Assembly: GCA_964490725.1 (NCBI GenBank)
Contig: CAZBDU010000074.1
Location: 1 to 26,226, forward strand
DNA: 26,226 bases
Direction of reading: 5' to 3'
From: CAZBDU01 sp964490725
GTDB lineage: Bacteria > Spirochaetota > Spirochaetia > SZUA-6 > DRHE01
The position numbers and the translations under genes were made by a program. The first letter of the stretch is position 1; each line of letters begins with the position of its first letter. The notes under the pieces are model-generated. The model saw nothing but the letters and a program-made list of their open reading frames with translations. It was not told the origin of the DNA and ran no database searches. Of the stretch, positions 1 through 6,177 are shown piece after piece.

Positions 1-1
1 G

Positions 2-1423
2 CACCCCACCTCGCCGCACCTCCAGGCCCAGTCCCTCGGCTTCGGCTACCCCGAGTACGCCGGGTTCCACCCCGGCCCGGTGCTCCAGGACGCGAGCTTC
101 ACGGTGGACTCAGGCGGCATGGAGCTGCTCCTGGGCGCCCCGGACACCGGCAAGACCACCCTGGGGCGCATCCTGGCGGGGCTGGTTCCCCGTTTCACCG
201 GCGGCACCCTGGCGGGAAGCCTGCGGCTGCGGCGGGCCCCTTTGTCCTGCCCTCCCTACGCGCGCCTCGCGGAGTTGGGGCTGGTCTTCCAGAGCCCCGA
301 CGAGCAGCTCATCACCGGCCGCTGCGACACCGAGGTGGCCTTTGCCCTGGAGTCGCTGGGGCTGCCGGGGCAGACCATGCGCCGCCGGGTGCGGGAGGCT
401 CTGGCGGAGCAGGGGCTTGCCGGCATGGAGGAGCGCAGCCCCCAGTCGCTGTCAGGCGGTGAGAAGAAACGGCTGCTCCTGGCCTGCCTGCAGGCGGTGG
501 ATCCGCCTCTGTGGATCCTCGACGAGACGCTGGAAGAGCTGGATGCGGGGTTCAGGGACCGGCTGCTCCGGCGGCTGAGGGAACGCGGCCGCACCGTGCT
601 GATCCTCTCGGCCAAGTGGCGGCCTGCCCTGGCGGGCCTCTGCACGGCGGTGCACTTCCTGCGGGGCGGCCGGGTGAAAACCCTGAAGCCCCTGCCGGCG
701 GCGGCGGAGCTGGAGCCGGTCCTGAGGAGTGAAGGGCTGCTGCTGCCGGAGCGGCCGGCGGGGAGGAGCTCCCCGGGGCCGGCGCTCCTGCGGGCCGAAG
801 GCCTGCGCTTCGCCTACCCCGAGGGGGGGTTCCGCCTGGAGGTGCCGCTGCTGGAGCTGCGCCGGGGCGAGGTGCTTGCCCTGGTGGGGGACAATGGCAG
901 CGGCAAGAGCACCCTGGCGCGCCTGCTGTGCGGGCTGATGCCGCCACGGGAGGGGAGGGTGCTGCTGGCGGAGGCTGCGGGCCCGCCGGAGCCGGCCTCC
1001 CCGCAGCGGCTGAACAGGGCGGTGGCCTATCTGTTCCAGAACCCCGACCTGCAGATCTTCCTGCCCACAGTGGCCGAAGAGCTGGGCTACGGGCCGCGCC
1101 TGGCGGGCTGGCCGGAGGCGCGCATCCGGGCCCGGGTGGCGGAGAGCGCGGAGCTGTTCGGGCTGCCCCCTCTGGAAACGCCCCCCTCGCTCATGAGCTA
1201 CGGGGCCCGCAAGCGGCTCCAGGCGGCCACCTACCACCTGCTGGGCCGGCGGGTGGTGATCTTCGACGAAGGAGATTCCGGCCTGGGGCAGGTGGAGTTT
1301 GCCAGGGTGGTGGAGCGCTTCCGCTCCCCCGAGCGCTCCCTGGTGGTGATCACCCACGACGGGGAGCTGGCCTCCTTCCTGGCGGACAGGACGGTGCACC
1401 TGGCGGGGGGGAGGACGAGGTGA
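2..1423 (+). CDS. ecfA: ECF transporter ATPase, two fused ABC domains (EcfA-EcfA'), 5' partial
   Basis: This is the energising ATPase of an energy-coupling-factor transporter, with two nucleotide-binding domains in one chain. The frame is open to base 2, and residues upstream of the GTG at 80 (LQAQSLGFGYPEY) already look like an ABC N-terminus, so the gene starts before the window. Domain 1 has Walker A GAPDTGKT (134-157), Q-loop LVFQSPDEQ, signature LSGGEKKR and Walker B LWILDE. Its H-switch reads ILSAKW, without the histidine. Domain 2 has Walker A GDNGSGKST, Q-loop LFQNPDLQ, Walker B VVIFDE and the H-switch ITHD, but its signature is degenerate (MSYGARKR) and its D-loop is SGLG. Both losses map to the same composite ATP site. 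The stop overlaps the ecfT start (GTGA, 1420-1423). Assignment as an ECF ATPase rests on sequence plus the adjacent EcfT and S genes. Confidence 0.93.
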   Translation, partial: HPTSPHLQAQSLGFGYPEYAGFHPGPVLQDASFTVDSGGMELLLGAPDTGKTTLGRILAGLVPRFTGGTLAGSLRLRRAPLSCPPYARLAELGLVFQSPDEQLITGRCDTEVAFALESLGLPGQTMRRRVREALAEQGLAGMEERSPQSLSGGEKKRLLLACLQAVDPPLWILDETLEELDAGFRDRLLRRLRERGRTVLILSAKWRPALAGLCTAVHFLRGGRVKTLKPLPAAAELEPVLRSEGLLLPERPAGRSSPGPALLRAEGLRFAYPEGGFRLEVPLLELRRGEVLALVGDNGSGKSTLARLLCGLMPPREGRVLLAEAAGPPEPASPQRLNRAVAYLFQNPDLQIFLPTVAEELGYGPRLAGWPEARIRARVAESAELFGLPPLETPPSLMSYGARKRLQAATYHLLGRRVVIFDEGDSGLGQVEFARVVERFRSPERSLVVITHDGELASFLADRTVHLAGGRTR

Positions 1424-2202
1424 TCGCCTCCTTCTACCTGCCCGGCCGCAGCGTGCTTCACCGCCTGGACCCGCGCGTCAAGGCGCCCCTGGTGCTGTGC
1501 CTGCTGGTGCTGTTCTTCCTGCCCCTGCCCCTGTGGAACACCGCGGCGTACCTGGGCTTTCTGGTTCTGCTGCTGCTCTTCGCCCTGGGACCGAAGGAGC
1601 TGGGGCGCCCTCTGGCGGCCGTCCTGCCCATCCTGGTTCTGGTGGCGGTGCTGACCCCCCCCTTCCATCCGGCGGGCAGGGTGTACCTGAAGGCGGGAGG
1701 GCTGATCCTGCTCAGCGCCGCGGGCCTGCTGGAGGCTGCCCGGCTGATGGTCCGCTTCGCCGGCGTCACGCTGCTGTTCTACGCCTACCTGCGATGCACG
1801 GAACCCAACCGGCTCATCCTGTCCTGGCGCTGGTACGGGCTGCCCTTCCCCGCGGCGCTGGTGATAGGCACCTCCCTGCAGTTCATCCCGCACCTGTACG
1901 GGCTGTACCAGGCGGCGCAGGACGCCCACCGCCTTCGCCTGGCGGAACGCGCCGGCGGCGGGAGGGCGGGGTTTCTCGGGGGGCTGCGGGGCAGGGTTCC
2001 GGTGCTGACCTCGGTGCTCATCCAGGCCGTACGCGCCATCCCGGCGCTGGCCATGGCCCTGGAGAGCCGTGGGCTGGGCAGAAGCGAGAAGCGCACCGAG
2101 TACCTGCGGCTCAAGCCGCTGCGGCTGCTGGCCCGGGAGGCGGCTGCCGGGGCGGCCGTGATGGCGGCCCTGGTGGCGCCGGCGATCGTGTTTTCCCTGT
2201 AG
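1420..2202 (+). CDS. ecfT: ECF transporter transmembrane coupling protein EcfT
   Basis: This is the membrane coupling subunit (260 aa) that joins the ATPases to the substrate-binding S component. The GTG start at 1420 overlaps the ecfA stop (GTGA) and follows a G-rich Shine-Dalgarno-like run (GGGGAGG). The N-terminus (RSVLHRLDPRVKAPLVL) is typical of the CbiQ/EcfT family, where a short cytoplasmic segment with L-D-P-R-x-K precedes the first membrane helix. Several hydrophobic segments follow. The cytoplasmic coupling motif ALESRGLG is clear near residue 220 and should contact an ATPase domain. The first coupling motif, usually A-x-R-A-R-G, is less standard here (DAHRLRLAE). The gene lies between the ATPase and the S component, as in dedicated (group I) ECF operons. 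Confidence 0.92.
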   Translation: MIASFYLPGRSVLHRLDPRVKAPLVLCLLVLFFLPLPLWNTAAYLGFLVLLLLFALGPKELGRPLAAVLPILVLVAVLTPPFHPAGRVYLKAGGLILLSAAGLLEAARLMVRFAGVTLLFYAYLRCTEPNRLILSWRWYGLPFPAALVIGTSLQFIPHLYGLYQAAQDAHRLRLAERAGGGRAGFLGGLRGRVPVLTSVLIQAVRAIPALAMALESRGLGRSEKRTEYLRLKPLRLLAREAAAGAAVMAALVAPAIVFSL

Positions 2203-2219
2203 GCCCGTTCGTGTATACT
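2191..2219 (+). promoter_or_regulatory. Possible promoter for the S-component gene (leaderless)
   Basis: The -10 hexamer TATACT (2214-2219; 5 of 6 match to TATAAT) ends exactly six bases before the ATG at 2226, so transcription would begin at the A of the start codon. The -35 at 17-bp spacing is weak (TTTTCC, 2191-2196). No Shine-Dalgarno sequence precedes the ATG, which fits a leaderless start. Confidence 0.35.
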
Positions 2220-2225
2220 GCACCC

Positions 2226-2786
2226 ATGAGCAACAACGAGCAGAATCGAGGGGGAAGCGCCGCAGCCGGCAGCCCGGCGTTCCGCATCGCCTCGCTGGCG
2301 GTGCTCACCGCGGTGACCGCGGTGTTCACCTTCGCCGTCAGGATTCCCGTGGCCCCCACCCGGGGCTACCTGAATCTGGGGGACGTAGCAATCTACTTCT
2401 CGGCGTTCAGCTTCGGACCGCTCACCGCGCTGGTGACCGGCGGGCTGGGCACCGCCCTGGCGGATCTGATCTCCGGTTACTCCCAGTTCGCCCCCATTTC
2501 GCTGGTGGTCCACGGCCTGCAGGGGCTGGTGGCCGGCCTGATCGCCGTCCGGGGCGCTGCCGGCCGCGGGGGCTTCAGCCCGTACTGGCTGCTGGGCGTA
2601 GCCGCGGGCCTGGTGGTGATGTGCGCCGGCTACCTGGTGGCCGAAGCGTTCATGTTCGGCATCGGTCCCGCCCTGGTGGAGCTGCCGGGCAACGTGCTCC
2701 AGAACGTCGCGGGCGCCCTGGGCGGGGTGCCGCTGGCCCTGGCGGTGCGGCGGGCCTATCCCCCCATCGCGGAAATGCGCTGGTAG
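2226..2786 (+). CDS. ECF transporter S component (substrate-binding membrane protein)
   Basis: This 186-residue membrane protein should capture the substrate and dock on EcfT. After a polar N-terminus of about 20 residues there are roughly six hydrophobic segments. The first contains the small-residue A-x3-A type pattern (ASLAVLTAVTA) that S components use to pack against EcfT. The segment RGYLNLGDVAIYFSAFSFGP, followed by an A-D-L-x-S-G-Y motif and an F-A-P-x-S-L motif, resembles the Pfam ECF-ribofla_trS (PF07155) type of S component, a family whose members transport vitamins or their precursors. The substrate cannot be read from sequence; riboflavin, thiamine precursors and other vitamins all remain possible. 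It lies directly after ecfA and ecfT, so a dedicated transporter is likely. Confidence 0.85.
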   Translation: MSNNEQNRGGSAAAGSPAFRIASLAVLTAVTAVFTFAVRIPVAPTRGYLNLGDVAIYFSAFSFGPLTALVTGGLGTALADLISGYSQFAPISLVVHGLQGLVAGLIAVRGAAGRGGFSPYWLLGVAAGLVVMCAGYLVAEAFMFGIGPALVELPGNVLQNVAGALGGVPLALAVRRAYPPIAEMRW

Positions 2787-2787
2787 C

Positions 2788-3504
2788 GTGAGCGCTCCGC
2801 AGGCGCGGCTGATCGGCGCCCGGGTGGCGGAGGCGCGCAGCCGTATAGACGCGGCGGCCGCCCGCTGCGGCCGCTCGGGTGAGGCGGTGCGGCTGATGGC
2901 CGTGACCAAGACCTTCCCGGCGGAGACCGTGGCCGCCGCCCTGGAGGCGGGAATCCGGCTGTTCGGAGAGAACCGCGTGCAGGAGGCCCAGGCCAAGTAC
3001 GGCTCCCTTCCGGGAGGCCTGCCCGCCGGGGCGGAGCTGCACCTCATCGGCCACCTGCAGCGCAACAAGGCCGCGGCGGCGGCCAGGCTGTTCCACGGGG
3101 TGCAGTCCATCGACAAGCCGGAGACCGCCCGCGAGCTGGCCCGCCGCCTGGCTCAGGCGGGGCGGAGCGTGAAGGTGCTGGTGGAGGTCAATACCTCCGG
3201 GGAGCCCGGCAAGTTCGGACTGCACGGCTGGGAAGAGCTGGCCAGGCTGACGGACACGATCCTGGAGCTGGAAGGCCTCACCCTACGGGGCCTGATGACC
3301 GTGGGGCCCTTCACGGAAGACCGCGACAGGATACGCCGGGCCTTCGCGGAGCTGCGCGAGCTGTTCGCCACCCTCAGGGAGCGCTACCCGGAGCCGCCTC
3401 TGGACACCCTATCCATGGGCATGTCCGCCGACTACGAGCTGGCCGTGGCCGAGGGGTCCACCCTGGTGCGGCTGGGCACGGCCCTGTTCGGGGGGCGCAC
3501 GTGA
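2788..3504 (+). CDS. yggS: YggS/PROSC-family pyridoxal-phosphate homeostasis protein
   Basis: This 238-residue protein belongs to the single-domain PLP-binding family with an alanine-racemase-like barrel. The family keeps pyridoxal 5'-phosphate balanced and has no established catalytic reaction. The PLP lysine is K41 in LMAVTKTFP. Other family signatures are FGENRVQEA, HLIGHLQRNK, VEVNTSGEPGKFG, LRGLMTVGP and the C-terminal LSMGMSADYE, followed by R-L-G-T-A-L-F-G. The length is normal for the family. GTG at 2788 is the start, one base after the S-component stop, and the stop overlaps the next gene (GTGA). The vitamin-type transporter upstream makes a cofactor link (for example B6) tempting, but this is only inference because yggS often sits beside unrelated genes. 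Confidence 0.93.
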   Translation: MSAPQARLIGARVAEARSRIDAAAARCGRSGEAVRLMAVTKTFPAETVAAALEAGIRLFGENRVQEAQAKYGSLPGGLPAGAELHLIGHLQRNKAAAAARLFHGVQSIDKPETARELARRLAQAGRSVKVLVEVNTSGEPGKFGLHGWEELARLTDTILELEGLTLRGLMTVGPFTEDRDRIRRAFAELRELFATLRERYPEPPLDTLSMGMSADYELAVAEGSTLVRLGTALFGGRT

Positions 3505-3962
3505 GCGGGCGCTGGGCCGCCGGGCGGTGGGCTGCCGCGGGCCTGCTTCTCCTCCTGGCGGCCGCCGTCGCTTACGGGCAGGAAAGCGCCCAGCCCCCCG
3601 CCGCAAACGCTCAACAGCAGCAGCCCTCCGCAAGCGAGGCTCCCAAGCAGGAGAATCAGCCGGAGGAGTACCGCCCCGAGGAGTTCCCGCAGTTCCTGCA
3701 CGACCTGCGCCGCGGGGAGATCATCATGGTGGGCTCCTTTCCCTTCAGCCTCTTCTTCACCCTGGAGGTCTACGACATGTATCGCTACTTCGCCAACGAC
3801 AGGCGCTCCGAGTATGCGCCCTGGCCCTTCCGGCAACCGGGAGCCACGCCGTACACCGTGCAGGAGAACCTGGGGGTGCTGGGGGCGGCGATCGGGGTTT
3901 CCCTGCTGGTGGCGGTGGCGGACTACATCATCGGACGGCTGGGAGAACGCGACCGGCGTTGA
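3501..3962 (+). CDS. Exported or membrane protein of unknown function between yggS and rluD
   Basis: I do not recognise a named family. The 153-residue product begins with a cleavable-looking signal sequence (R-rich start, then LLLLLAAAVAYG) with plausible cleavage before QES. A low-complexity Gln/Pro/Glu linker covers about residues 28-55. Then comes a compact, conserved-looking block (EFPQFLHDLRRGEIIMVGSF, then P-F-S-L-F-F and a D-x-Y-R-Y-F motif) and a C-terminal membrane helix around residues 125-148 (LGVLGAAIGVSLLVAVADYI) ending in charged residues. The GTG start overlaps the yggS stop (GTGA, 3501-3504), and the stop overlaps the rluD TTG (TTGA). The topology suggests a periplasmic domain anchored at the C-terminus. 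I believe similar proteins occur in other spirochaetes, but this needs a homology search. Confidence 0.85.
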   Translation: MSGRWAAGRWAAAGLLLLLAAAVAYGQESAQPPAANAQQQQPSASEAPKQENQPEEYRPEEFPQFLHDLRRGEIIMVGSFPFSLFFTLEVYDMYRYFANDRRSEYAPWPFRQPGATPYTVQENLGVLGAAIGVSLLVAVADYIIGRLGERDRR

Positions 3963-4888
3963 ACGAACGAACGCACACCCTGACGGTGACCGTGGACGAA
4001 CGGGCCGGGGAGGGCACCAGGCTCGATCGATACCTGGCCGAGGCGCTGGAGCTGTTCAGCCGCAGCCAGGCCAGGCGGCGCCTCCTGCGGGCCAGGGTGA
4101 ACGGCAGGCCAGCCAAGACCGGGCGCCTCCTGCACCCGGGAGACGTTCTGGAAGTGGAGTACCAGGACGCTCCCCGACTGACCGTGACTGCCGAGCCCAT
4201 CCCCCTGGACATTCTCTACGAGGACCAGGACCTTCTGGTGGTGGACAAGCCCCAGGGCATGGTGGTGCATCCGGCGGCGGGAAACCCCGGCGGCACGCTG
4301 GTCAACGCGGTCCTCCATCACTGCCGCGCGCTTCGCGAAGACTTCGAGGGGGAGGAGATCCGCCCCGGGATCGTGCACCGCCTGGACAAGGACACTTCCG
4401 GAGCGATCGTGGTGGCCAAGACCCGCTCCGCCCAGGAGTTCCTGGCGGCCCAGTTCCGCGCGCGCCGGGTAGGCAAGCAGTACCTGGCCATCGTGCACGG
4501 GAGCCCTCCGGCTCCGGAGGGGGAGGTGGACAATCGCATCGCCCGGCATCCCTTCCACCGCCAGCGCTTCGCCGTGACCGGTTCCCCGGAGCGCGGGCGG
4601 CGCGCGCTGACCCGCTACCGGGTGCTACGGCGCCTTGCGGGGTTCTCCCTGGTGTCGCTGCGCCCAGTGACGGGGCGCACCCACCAGCTCAGAGTGCACA
4701 TGGCCCACCTGGGCTGTCCCATCGCCGGGGACCCGCTGTACGGAAGGCAAGGCGACGGTTCCCTGATGCTGCACGCCTACCGGCTGCGCCTGGCGCTGCC
4801 GGCAACGGGGCAGCCCCGCACCTTCAGAGCGCCGCTGCCGGAGCGGTTCCAGATCTTCCTGCGCGCTCACAGCCGCTCGCGCAGGTAG
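3959..4888 (+). CDS. rluD: RluA/RluD-family ribosomal large-subunit pseudouridine synthase
   Basis: This enzyme isomerises specific uridines to pseudouridine, probably in 23S rRNA. The 309-residue protein starts with an S4 RNA-binding domain (about residues 17-75; RLDRYLAEALELFSRSQARR and GRPAKTGRLLHPGD). The catalytic domain carries the motif-II sequence RPGIVHRLDKDTSG, whose Asp is the nucleophile, and the C-terminal TGRTHQLRVHMAHLG with GDPLYG. I chose TTG 3959: it overlaps the preceding stop as TTGA, gives the usual family length and leaves the S4 domain intact; no ATG or GTG lies closer. RluD versus RluC specificity cannot be decided from sequence alone, though an S4 domain fits either. 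The 3' end overlaps the convergent MBL gene by 22 bp. Confidence 0.92.
   Translation: MNERTHTLTVTVDERAGEGTRLDRYLAEALELFSRSQARRRLLRARVNGRPAKTGRLLHPGDVLEVEYQDAPRLTVTAEPIPLDILYEDQDLLVVDKPQGMVVHPAAGNPGGTLVNAVLHHCRALREDFEGEEIRPGIVHRLDKDTSGAIVVAKTRSAQEFLAAQFRARRVGKQYLAIVHGSPPAPEGEVDNRIARHPFHRQRFAVTGSPERGRRALTRYRVLRRLAGFSLVSLRPVTGRTHQLRVHMAHLGCPIAGDPLYGRQGDGSLMLHAYRLRLALPATGQPRTFRAPLPERFQIFLRAHSRSRR
4858..4885. terminator. Inverted repeat across the rluD/MBL convergent overlap
   Basis: CCTGCGCG (4858-4865) and CGCGCAGG (4878-4885) are perfect 8-bp arms around a 12-nt loop. They span the tail-to-tail overlap of the two convergent genes. No T-run follows on either strand, so intrinsic termination is unproven; a bidirectional stop or 3'-end stabiliser is possible. 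Confidence 0.25.
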
Positions 4889-5436
4889 GGGTTGAACTCC
4901 CGCTCTGCCGAGAGGGTGGTGGGGGGGCCATGTCCGGGGAACACGAAGTGCTCGCCCGGCAGGCGCAGGATTCTGTTGCGGATGGAGGACAGAAGCAGCG
5001 CCCGCTCGTAGCTCGTGGCCGTCTCCCCCACCGAACCGGCAGACAACGTGTCTCCCGTGAACAGCATTCGCCCCACCCGGTAGCAGACGGAGTCGTTCGA
5101 GTGCCCGGGAGTCTCCAGCACTTCCACCTGGAAACGGCCCAGCTCCAGCCTGGATTGCCCGTGAATCCTTTCGGCGGGAAAGTCCAGCAGCTGCGGATCC
5201 AGGCTGTAGGTGAGGGCGTCGTAGATCTTCAACAGGGTCTTCACCCCGTTCACGTGGGACCGATGGTTGTGAGTAATCAGCACGTGACGCACGTAGAACC
5301 CGTGCTCCTCGATCAGCTCCAGCAGCCCTTCGTCGAAGATGCCGGGGTCGATCAGGACCGCCTCTCCTCCTTCCCTGGGGCCCAGAACGTAGCAGTTGGA
5401 AAAGTGGATCACCGAGAAGTAGACCCGGAAGATCAT
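4867..5436 (-). CDS. Metallo-beta-lactamase-fold hydrolase (glyoxalase II-like)
   Basis: This 189-residue MBL-fold protein resembles hydroxyacylglutathione-hydrolase-type enzymes. Metal-ligand positions visible are H56 and H58 in THNHRSH, H61, H112 in TPGHSND, D129 in FTGDTL and H169 in FPGHGP. The canonical H-x-H-x-D-H motif reads H-N-H-R-S-H, so the Asp that normally binds the second metal is Ser60 here. The start is ATG at 5436-5434, which overlaps the stop of the upstream pentapeptide gene (ATGA). An N-terminal extension in the same frame reads through that gene and has no MBL character. The substrate is unknown. Loss of the Asp suggests a mononuclear site or altered activity, or possibly a non-catalytic role. 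The gene ends inside rluD on the opposite strand. Confidence 0.85.
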   Translation of the reverse strand: MIFRVYFSVIHFSNCYVLGPREGGEAVLIDPGIFDEGLLELIEEHGFYVRHVLITHNHRSHVNGVKTLLKIYDALTYSLDPQLLDFPAERIHGQSRLELGRFQVEVLETPGHSNDSVCYRVGRMLFTGDTLSAGSVGETATSYERALLLSSIRNRILRLPGEHFVFPGHGPPTTLSAEREFNPYLRERL

Positions 5437-6029
5437 GACTGCGGGCCCGCCTCGAAGAACGCGTCCTCGGTGTTGGAGTACTGGAAGTCCAGCTCGCTCA
5501 TCCGCGCCGCCTCGAAGCGGACCTGTTTCAGATTGCAGTCCTTGAAGCCCACGCGGTGCAGGCGCGCGGCAATGAAGCGGCTGGTGTACAGGTCGCACTC
5601 GTTGAACAGGCTATCCTGGAGGTCGGCCCCGTTGAAATTCGACCGCAGCACCTCCGAGCCCGAGAAGTCGCACCCCTTCACGGTGGCGCCGGCGGCCACC
5701 ACGCACTGCATGTTCGCTCCTCGAAAGGTGCAGTCCTCCAGCACGGCGTGATCCAGGAAGACCAGGCGCATCCGGGCGCCGTCCAGGTTCACTCCCTTCA
5801 GGGACGCGTGCGACAGGTTGCAGAACCGGACCGTGCGCCCGGACAGTTCCACCCCCTCCAGCCTCACGCCGCTCAGCTCCAGGCTCTCCAGGGGCTTCCC
5901 GGAGAGCAGGTACCCGGTGATCTCACGCAGGTAGCTCTCCTGGTCCTCCAGATGGGCAAAGCAGTACGAGCGGGAAAACAGGGCGGGGAGCTCGCAGGCG
6001 TTCTCGGCGCAGGGGGGAGCGGCGAACAT
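5433..6029 (-). CDS. Pentapeptide-repeat protein with N-terminal Cys/His knuckle
   Basis: From about residue 50 to 190 of the 198-residue product the sequence follows the pentapeptide-repeat rhythm, with A/C/S at one position and L/F two later (for example LSHASLKGVNLDGARM, CDFSGSEVLRSNFNGADLQD). This should form a right-handed quadrilateral beta-helix, a passive scaffold or binding surface. Before it, C7-x4-C12-x10-C23-x2-H26 looks like a small zinc knuckle of the type found fused to varied domains. ATG at 6029-6027 is preferred because a -10-like TAATCT ends six bases before it; a GTG at 6035 would add two residues. The stop overlaps the MBL start, so the two proteins are probably made together. 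Function unknown; gyrase protection, known for some pentapeptide proteins, is not supported here. Confidence 0.85.
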   Translation of the reverse strand: MFAAPPCAENACELPALFSRSYCFAHLEDQESYLREITGYLLSGKPLESLELSGVRLEGVELSGRTVRFCNLSHASLKGVNLDGARMRLVFLDHAVLEDCTFRGANMQCVVAAGATVKGCDFSGSEVLRSNFNGADLQDSLFNECDLYTSRFIAARLHRVGFKDCNLKQVRFEAARMSELDFQYSNTEDAFFEAGPQS

Positions 6030-6035
6030 CGCCAC

Positions 6036-6065
6036 AGATTAGCCCATATACCCCGGCCCGGACAA
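6036..6065 (-). promoter_or_regulatory. Possible promoter of the pentapeptide-MBL operon (leaderless)
   Basis: Reading the minus strand: TTGTCC (6065-6060), an 18-bp spacer, TAATCT (6041-6036), then six bases to the ATG at 6029. The -10 keeps the most conserved positions (T1, A2, T6). The spacing puts transcription start at the start codon. Confidence 0.3.
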
Positions 6066-6088
6066 GCCTGCGGCCCGCGGCGACCAGA

Positions 6089-6116
6089 GGCGGCTCGGGC
6101 CGCCGGGCAGCCCGGC
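6089..6116. repeat. Two overlapping GC palindromes between divergent promoters
   Basis: GGCGGC-TCGG-GCCGCC (6089-6104) and GCCGGG-CAG-CCCGGC (6102-6116) are perfect 6-bp inverted repeats sharing three bases (6102-6104), so as RNA or cruciform they would exclude each other. They lie between the -35 elements of the divergent operons. They could be operator sites for a shared regulator, or simply high-GC sequence. Confidence 0.3.
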
Positions 6117-6142
6117 CGCCCGGAGGCAGCCCGGCGAGCTCA

Positions 6143-6171
6143 TTGCCTGGGGGCCTGCTTTTGGGTATGAT
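6143..6171 (+). promoter_or_regulatory. Promoter of the Cys-rich protein-rsgA-mutS2 operon (leaderless)
   Basis: TTGCCT (6143-6148), a 17-bp spacer and TATGAT (6166-6171) form a good sigma70-type promoter. Exactly six bases separate the -10 from the ATG at 6178, so the predicted +1 is the A of the start codon. No Shine-Dalgarno sequence is present before the ATG. Confidence 0.5.
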
Positions 6172-6177
6172 CGACCT

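Noticed and set aside
4921..4927. G7 runs inside coding regions (here, and in ecfA, lptD and corC) as phase-variable tracts
   Set aside because: Seven-base runs are common by chance at this GC content and the reading frames are intact; only the G9 tract is longer and placed in a promoter.
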